38,435 nucleotides of DNA from Amycolatopsis acididurans (GTDB taxonomy: Bacteria; Actinomycetota; Actinomycetes; Mycobacteriales; Pseudonocardiaceae), in contig NZ_JAAXLS010000061.1 of the NCBI RefSeq assembly GCF_012328925.1, positions 1 to 38,435 on the forward strand, given 5' to 3'. Made by a program: the position numbers and the translations under genes. The notes beneath the pieces are model-generated. The model made no database searches, was not told where the DNA came from, and saw only the letters and a list, made by a program, of their open reading frames with translations. Shown here in pieces: positions 34,196 to 38,435 of this stretch; the stretch's first letter is position 1; every line of letters starts with the position of its first letter.

Positions 34196-34314
34196 GCCGG
34201 GTTGCACCTGCGACCTTCGCCCCGGGACAGAGATGACCTTGTGCCCTCGTTCTCCCCACCGAGATCATGAACAGTAGGTGGCGAAAACATGCCTTCTTGT
34301 CGGGAATCACCACG

Positions 34315-34725
34315 ATGCACAACGCGACCGAGCTGGAATCACTGGACTACAAGCAGTGCCTTGCGCTCATGCGCACGCAGGCCGTCGGCCGGCTGGTCTT
34401 CACCGACCACGCCCTACCCGCCGTACGACCGGTGAACTTCACCCTGCGACAGGGCGAGGTCATACTTCGGCTGGGCCGCTCACCCTGGGTACGGCGCCTC
34501 GATCGCACCGTCGTCGCCTTCGAGGTCGACGAGATCGACCAAGCAACGCACGCCGGGTGGAGCGTCGTCGTCGTCGGCAAGGCCCGCCTCCTCGTCGACA
34601 TCGACGAACTGGTCACCAATTCCGATCCCCTACACCGATCCTGGGCCCCAGGCCCGCGCGACCACACCCTGGCCATCGACATGGAACAAGTCACCGGACG
34701 ACGACTGGTCGCCGCAGCAAGCTAG
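34315..34725 (+). CDS. Pyridoxamine 5'-phosphate oxidase-family protein (GRLVFTD type)
   Basis: A 136-residue split-barrel protein common in Actinobacteria. Signatures are ELESLDYKQCLALMRTQAVG, GRLVFTDHALPAVRPVNF, FEVDEID and GWSVVVVGKARLL. It is a putative flavin or F420 binder without known reaction. I prefer the ATG at 34315; an in-frame ATG at 34267 adds 16 residues, and neither has a clear ribosome site. Two other fragments of related genes lie within 2 kb on either side. Confidence 0.8.
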   Translation: MHNATELESLDYKQCLALMRTQAVGRLVFTDHALPAVRPVNFTLRQGEVILRLGRSPWVRRLDRTVVAFEVDEIDQATHAGWSVVVVGKARLLVDIDELVTNSDPLHRSWAPGPRDHTLAIDMEQVTGRRLVAAAS

Positions 34726-34872
34726 ACACGGAAACAGCACCCTCCGCAGGGGGAAGCTGCAAATCCTCACCCGGCATGGATGAGGCCGATCGAACGGCAT
34801 CGGTCACTCTGGAGTGGCGGTGTAGTCGCTTCGATGCGAGCGGATTCCCGGCGGGCGGGAGGACTCGGCCCT

Positions 34873-35673
34873 GTGGCTGCGGAAAAGCGGTGGTCCAAAC
34901 TCAACGCCTTGACACGACTGGCGCTGATCGCCCTCGCCGTCCTCGTCGTGGGAGGTGTACTCGGCTTCGTGCTGTGGTGGGGTGCCCTGCGACGTAGGCG
35001 GACCGGGCTCCACACGACGCACGGGCACCCGAGGCTTCGCCGCGTCATGCTGGTCATAACGGTGGCGCCCATCATCGTAGGCTCTGGCAGCCGCATAACC
35101 CTCGGCGCCGTCCACCTTGACCGGTGCCCGAGCCTGGCTGACGGCGAAGCCGTTGTAGCGATGCGAGACGACGGCGAAGATTTTTCGGTGCGGGTGGAGA
35201 AGATCGCGACCTGGGCGCCATCGGGATTGGCATTGCTCTACGCCGAGGCACGGGGGGCGGAGATCTGCCAGTACAGTCCGAACCACTACTACGTCGCCGC
35301 CCGGGCCGAAACGGGTCGGCCCGGCGCCGCGGTCACGGTCGGGGACGTTGTGCTGTCCGCTCCGCTGGTTGCCTATCCAGAAACCCGAAGCTTGGCCGAG
35401 CACGAGTCGCGTCACCGGCTGCAGTGGGCATGGTTCACCGTGGCCGCGGGGCCCTACGCCTTCCCAGTGGCCTACTACGCCGACATGTTCTTCTTCCCCG
35501 GGTCACGCAATCATTTCGAGCGCTGGGCAGGTCTGAGCGACGGCAACTACCCACCGTCCGGGACCGGACCGGTGCTGGGCTTGCCACAGATCGGCGTCCT
35601 GATCATGGCGGGGGCGGCCCCGTGTATCTGGTTGTTAAGACGGCGCCGCAGACGCCGTCGAACCGGCAAGTGA
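34873..35673 (+). CDS. Membrane protein with HExxH motif, putative zinc peptidase-like
   Basis: A 266-residue protein of unrecognised family. Transmembrane segments are visible near the N-terminus (ALIALAVLVVGGVLGFVLWW), next to it (VMLVITVAPIIVG), and at the C-terminus (GVLIMAGAAPCIWLL) before a run of arginines. Between them is a domain with AEHESRHRLQW, an HExxH sequence, followed by FPVAYYADMFF and NHFERWAGLSDGNY. The order HExxH-xxQ, then an N-x-FE motif, resembles short zincin-like domains. I chose the GTG at 34873 because GGGAGG lies 10 nt upstream; ATGs at 34780 or 34834 are alternatives. A TTA codon (35635-35637) and lower GC suggest accessory DNA. Confidence 0.6.
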   Translation: MAAEKRWSKLNALTRLALIALAVLVVGGVLGFVLWWGALRRRRTGLHTTHGHPRLRRVMLVITVAPIIVGSGSRITLGAVHLDRCPSLADGEAVVAMRDDGEDFSVRVEKIATWAPSGLALLYAEARGAEICQYSPNHYYVAARAETGRPGAAVTVGDVVLSAPLVAYPETRSLAEHESRHRLQWAWFTVAAGPYAFPVAYYADMFFFPGSRNHFERWAGLSDGNYPPSGTGPVLGLPQIGVLIMAGAAPCIWLLRRRRRRRRTGK

Positions 35674-35783
35674 CTTCCTGGTAGATCCAGGGTCTATCAC
35701 TCGCTGATCTCATCAGCTAACGTCAACCAGACGCCCCAGCCCCTGGCGGATTCACACCTCCGAAGTTCGCCGTGGAGGGCGCA

Positions 35784-35972
35784 ATGCGGGACATCGGTAA
35801 ATTGTCCGAATCGGATGCTACCGCCGGATCTTCAGCCGCGACGAGCGCCAACCTCGTCACGAGCGTCGTCACAGCGACCGCCTGGGCGGTAACGGCGTTC
35901 GTCCACTTCGGCGTCGGCGTGATCGTCGGGTTGGCTCGTCCAGCGAGCTGTATCGCGTTGGGTGAACGGTGA
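35784..35972 (+). CDS. Small membrane protein (62 residues), uncertain
   Basis: A short ORF with a good ribosome site (GGAGGGCGC before ATG 35784). It encodes a polar N-terminus and one hydrophobic segment (VVTATAWAVTAFVHFGVGVIVG). No family recognised. Its TGA overlaps a GTG that opens the next ORF (GTGA), which favours a real two-gene unit. Confidence 0.4.
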   Translation: MRDIGKLSESDATAGSSAATSANLVTSVVTATAWAVTAFVHFGVGVIVGLARPASCIALGER

Positions 35973-36301
35973 CCCGGACAGCCGGCGACGTGCCGGAACC
36001 GACGTCCAGGCGCCCTGAGGCAACAACCACGACATGGACCGTTATGGGGCAACTCCAACTCCGCGAGATCGCCGGCCGAGCCGCAGATTTCGCGCTCACG
36101 TTGAAGTCGCTCCACAGCTACTACACTCGCTGGCCCAACGCCGATCTCGCACAAGATATGGCAACACAGCTGGCTCAGGCAGCGGTGGCAGCGGAGAACT
36201 TGGCTGCGACAGCCCGCGTTGCCCTCGACCTCACCCATGGCCACGGCCTGCAAGCCGCGTTGTCGGCAAGGCCCGGCTCCTCCGCGACATCGACGAACTA
36301 A
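35969..36301 (+). CDS. Hypothetical helical protein, 3' end disrupted
   Basis: A 110-residue ORF starting at a GTG that overlaps the preceding stop. Residues 26-95 (REIAGRAADFALTLKSLHSY, then an alanine-rich helix) look like a genuine helical protein. The last residues are read from a fragment of a PPOX gene in the wrong frame (36259 onward), so the original C-terminus was probably replaced by recombination. Function unknown. Confidence 0.4.
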   Translation: MTRTAGDVPEPTSRRPEATTTTWTVMGQLQLREIAGRAADFALTLKSLHSYYTRWPNADLAQDMATQLAQAAVAAENLAATARVALDLTHGHGLQAALSARPGSSATSTN

Positions 36302-36351
36302 TCACCAATTCCGACCCGCTGCACCGTCCCCGGCCCCAGGGCTGCGCAACC
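36259..36351 (+). pseudogene. PPOX gene fragment, direct repeat of 34571-34660
   Basis: The plus strand encodes RVVGKARLLRDIDELITNSD followed by PLHRPRPQGC, matching VVVGKARLLVDIDELVTNSD and PLHRSWAPGP of the intact PPOX gene. By hand, 59 of 70 nucleotides from 36261 match 34572 onward. No start or stop of its own. Confidence 0.65.
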
Positions 36352-36478
36352 AACACCCGGCCATCGGTCCGCACGTCGCATAGCCTGCGGCAACGGCTGT
36401 CGTTCACACACCGGACGTTCGAGTGGGCCGGCGGCGAGACTGGTAACTATCTCAGCCCGGCTGCGCCAGAATTGAAGG

Positions 36479-36727
36479 ATGCACCTGACGAAGTCGCTCG
36501 CCGGTCTCGGGGGTGTGGCGTGGATCGGTTCCTGGTATCTGATGTACCTGGAGATCACACGTTGGCACCACGTCAAGCCGTCGCTGGCGTTCAATTCGGA
36601 CATGGCCCCGGACGCCCATCCCGGGCAAGCGTTGCTCCTGCTCTACGTCGCCTGCGTGGGGGCGCCGCTGGTGGTTCTCGCCACCGCGGTGAACCTGATC
36701 ATCCACTCGCGGCGACGTCACCGGTAG
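36479..36727 (+). CDS. Small two-TM membrane protein, uncertain
   Basis: An 82-residue ORF. Two hydrophobic stretches (LAGLGGVAWIGSWYLMYLEI and ALLLLYVACVGAPLVVLATA) and a basic tail are typical of a small inner-membrane protein. The ribosome site is poor (GAAGG directly before the ATG). No family recognised. Confidence 0.45.
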   Translation: MHLTKSLAGLGGVAWIGSWYLMYLEITRWHHVKPSLAFNSDMAPDAHPGQALLLLYVACVGAPLVVLATAVNLIIHSRRRHR

Positions 36728-36970
36728 GCGCCTGGCAGGTCGAACCGCAGGGGCATGGTCGACGGCGCGGTTTGGCAATCCAAGCAGGACCGGGCCAGAT
36801 TCCTATGCGAACGGGTCAATCCCGCCCGCACGTCCGCCGCGAGCTCGGCAGCGCCCATCCCGGTACCTTCGAGATCGACGCCGTCGAACATCTCATCCTT
36901 CCGCAATCTTCAAGAGCCGCCACCGTTATCTGAGTCCAAGGCGCTGAGTGATCCCAAGCTCGTTATCGGG
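36728..36970. other. Non-coding or decayed stretch
   Basis: These 243 bases lie between the small membrane protein and the hydrolase stop. I see only short ORFs without ribosome sites, no hairpin with a T tract, and no RNA gene. Confidence 0.4.
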
Positions 36971-37780
36971 TCAGTGGGCGGCTGCGGGGCTGGTGATTTC
37001 GGTGGCGAAGGTGGTGACCGCGCGGGCGAATTCCTCCGGTCGTTCGGCGTAGGTGACGTGCCCGGAGCCTTCGAGCTCGACGAAACGGGCGTCGGGCAGT
37101 ACCCGGGCGAGGGTGGTGGCGATGGCTCGCAGCGCCGGGTGGCTGTCGGTGCCGGACAGCACCAGGCACGGCAGGGTGATCGCGGCGGCGTCCTCGGTGC
37201 TGAGCTGGTAGAACGGGCCGGCGAACTCGGCCAGCATCATCGCCCCGTTGCGGCGGTAGCGGTCTTTCCCCGTTTCGTCCACTGTGGACCACAGGCCGGG
37301 GCAGACCAGTGGGAAGAACGCGTCGACCGCCGCGGCCGGACCGCCGGCTTGCGCGGCGGGACGCACGGCGGCGGCGACCTCGGCCATGAAGGCCTGCCCG
37401 GCCTCGGGCTCGAGGCTGAAGATCGGCGGCTCGGAGAACACCGCCCCCGCCAGCAGACCCGGCCGGGTACGGGCCAGCTCCACCGCGATCCGGGCGCCAC
37501 CGGAGGAGCCGACCACGACCGGCCGGCGCAGACCGAGCGTGGCGATCAGGGCGGCGGCATCGGCGGCGTGGGTCGGCACCGACTCGGGCTCGCTGCCCCG
37601 GCCACTGCGGGTGTGCCCGCGACGGTCGTAGGTGATGCAGGTGAACCGATCGCGCAGCCGCTCGACCTGCCCGGCCCACACGCTCGCATCCCCGCACATG
37701 CCGTGGATGAACAGCAGCTCCGGGCCGCTGCCGGTCTGCTCGTAGTAGGTGGTGGTGTCGCGCACCGCGATGGTGGGCAT
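36971..37780 (-). CDS. Alpha/beta hydrolase with serine nucleophile
   Basis: A 269-residue alpha/beta-fold hydrolase. Oxyanion loop FIHGMCGDASVW, strand ITYDRRGHTRS, nucleophile elbow VVGSSGGARIA (Ser), acid in LSGTDSHP, and catalytic His in GSGHVTYAE. Substrate unknown; esterase, lactonase and carboxylesterase-like activities are all possible. A GAGGAGG ribosome site lies 7 nt before the ATG at 37780, which decides this start over longer frames. It follows the HD-LuxR gene on the same strand after 88 nt and may be its target or operon partner. Confidence 0.88.
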   Translation of the reverse strand: MPTIAVRDTTTYYEQTGSGPELLFIHGMCGDASVWAGQVERLRDRFTCITYDRRGHTRSGRGSEPESVPTHAADAAALIATLGLRRPVVVGSSGGARIAVELARTRPGLLAGAVFSEPPIFSLEPEAGQAFMAEVAAAVRPAAQAGGPAAAVDAFFPLVCPGLWSTVDETGKDRYRRNGAMMLAEFAGPFYQLSTEDAAAITLPCLVLSGTDSHPALRAIATTLARVLPDARFVELEGSGHVTYAERPEEFARAVTTFATEITSPAAAH

Positions 37781-37868
37781 GGCTTCCTCCTCGCTCGAAA
37801 GTCGTCGAGGAGACGATGCGCCGGGCGCGGGGGCGGCCGCATCGGGCGAACACCCCATTCGCTGTCGG

Positions 37869-38435
37869 TCACGGGTCGAGCAGGCGGTGCTGCATCGCGA
37901 ACACCGCCGCGGCCGCGCGAGAGCTGACGCCGATCTTGGTGTAGAGGTTCTCGACGTGCCGGCCCACGGTTTTCACCGACAGGTGCAGCGCGGCCGCCAC
38001 CTCCTTGTTGCTGCGTCCCCGGGCGATCAGGCGCAGCACCTCAACCTCCCGGTCGGTCAGCCCCGCCGGCCACCCCGACCGACGCGCCCGTCGGGTGGGC
38101 CGGCCCGCCGCGGCCAGCACGGCCTCGGCCGCGACCGCATCGAGCCGACCCGCCTTCACCTCGCCCAGCACCGTGTCCGCGATCCGCGGGGCGGCCAGCG
38201 CCGGGCGGTGCGGCCGGTCCTCACCCAGCGCCGCCACCACGTCCGCGGCCGCCAGCACCCGCTGCCGCAGGTCCAGCTCCCGGGTACCGCGGTGGTAGCC
38301 GGAACCGTCGAGCCGCTCATGATGGGCACCGGCCAGCCGGCCCAGACCCGCCAACGCCGGACAACACGCCAAGGTCGACTCGGTCAGATAGGGATGCAGC
38401 CGGACCCGCTCCCACTCCGCCACCCCCAGTGGCCC
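37869..38435 (-). CDS. HD-GYP-like/LuxR regulator, 5' end outside the window
   Basis: The last 188 or so residues of a longer protein; the frame remains open to the window edge at 38435. The visible part begins in an HD/HD-GYP-type phosphohydrolase domain (HHERLDGSGYHRG, then RVLAAADVVAAL) and ends in a LuxR helix-turn-helix (LTDREVEVLRLIARGRSNKE, LHLSVKTVGRHVENLYTKIG). This is a one-protein sensor/regulator architecture found in Actinobacteria. The ligand or nucleotide substrate is unknown. A downstream alpha/beta-hydrolase gene follows. Confidence 0.9.
   Translation of the reverse strand, partial: GPLGVAEWERVRLHPYLTESTLACCPALAGLGRLAGAHHERLDGSGYHRGTRELDLRQRVLAAADVVAALGEDRPHRPALAAPRIADTVLGEVKAGRLDAVAAEAVLAAAGRPTRRARRSGWPAGLTDREVEVLRLIARGRSNKEVAAALHLSVKTVGRHVENLYTKIGVSSRAAAAVFAMQHRLLDP

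Noticed and set aside
33208..34320. A single 370-residue fusion protein ending in the nitroreductase domain
   Set aside because: The first 200 residues are pieces of a PPOX gene in a shifted frame and of a truncated GAF domain; the nitroreductase has its own start and ribosome site at 33696.
35723..36253. Minus-strand ORF of 176 codons
   Set aside because: No ribosome site or recognisable domain; the plus-strand ORFs here have better start signals.

Overview
The window is high-GC actinobacterial DNA. GC-rich third codon positions, many GTG starts, ATGA/GTGA start-stop overlaps and apparently leaderless genes all point that way. The gene families (AfsR-like regulator, GAF-ANTAR protein, class F sortase, F420-type nitroreductase fold, TIGR02960-type ECF sigma factor, actinobacterial LCMT-like methyltransferase) suggest Pseudonocardiaceae, for example an Amycolatopsis relative; this placement is inference. 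I see no rRNA, tRNA, IS element, prophage or CRISPR array.

Layout. (1) 146-5611, minus: a four-gene aerobic benzoyl-CoA epoxidation ('box') operon, transcribed boxC, boxB, benzoate-CoA ligase, amidohydrolase, behind a probably leaderless promoter with an inverted repeat. (2) 5838-7887, plus: ilvD and a cupin gene, closed by a strong hairpin. (3) 7952-16105: a selenium locus. selA, selB and a selenocysteine formate dehydrogenase overlap on the minus strand, selD is divergent, a 3-TM protein follows the dehydrogenase, and a CoA-binding protein gene follows selD. The dehydrogenase is interrupted by an in-frame UGA followed by a textbook bacterial SECIS hairpin with a GGUCU loop 11 nt downstream. 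(4) 16185-20991: a signalling locus. An SRPBCC-like protein is followed by a minus-strand operon of SpoIIE/PP2C phosphatase, a cobalamin-binding protein with the CarH-type W-x9-EH motif, and a STAS protein, all joined by ATGA overlaps. Next to it a second STAS gene is divergent from a GAF-ANTAR antiterminator. (5) 20996-24953: a large AfsR-type regulator divergent from an alpha/beta-hydrolase gene; between them are two perfect 7-bp repeats spaced like a SARP operator. (6) 25015-29915: a PPOX protein, a stand-alone LigD-type polymerase domain, a lipoprotein sortase and a Ser/Thr-rich exported protein, then an LLM oxidoreductase and a lipoprotein that each carry a one-base frameshift. (7) 29989-33696: DUF899 protein, YCII protein divergent from an ECF sigma factor, methyltransferase, deazaflavin-type nitroreductase. 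(8) 33697-36970: a rearranged accessory stretch with fragments of PPOX and GAF genes, an intact PPOX gene, a membrane protein with an HExxH motif and several small ORFs. (9) 36971-38435: an alpha/beta hydrolase downstream of a truncated HD-LuxR regulator.

The most original element is the cobalamin-sensor/phosphatase/STAS operon. It has the parts for a vitamin B12 (possibly light) input into a partner-switching cascade, but no kinase, sigma factor or DNA-binding domain is encoded beside it. The selenium locus is the best-supported system: it encodes SelA, SelB, SelD and their client, but not tRNA-Sec and not the usual iron-sulfur and cytochrome subunits of the dehydrogenase.
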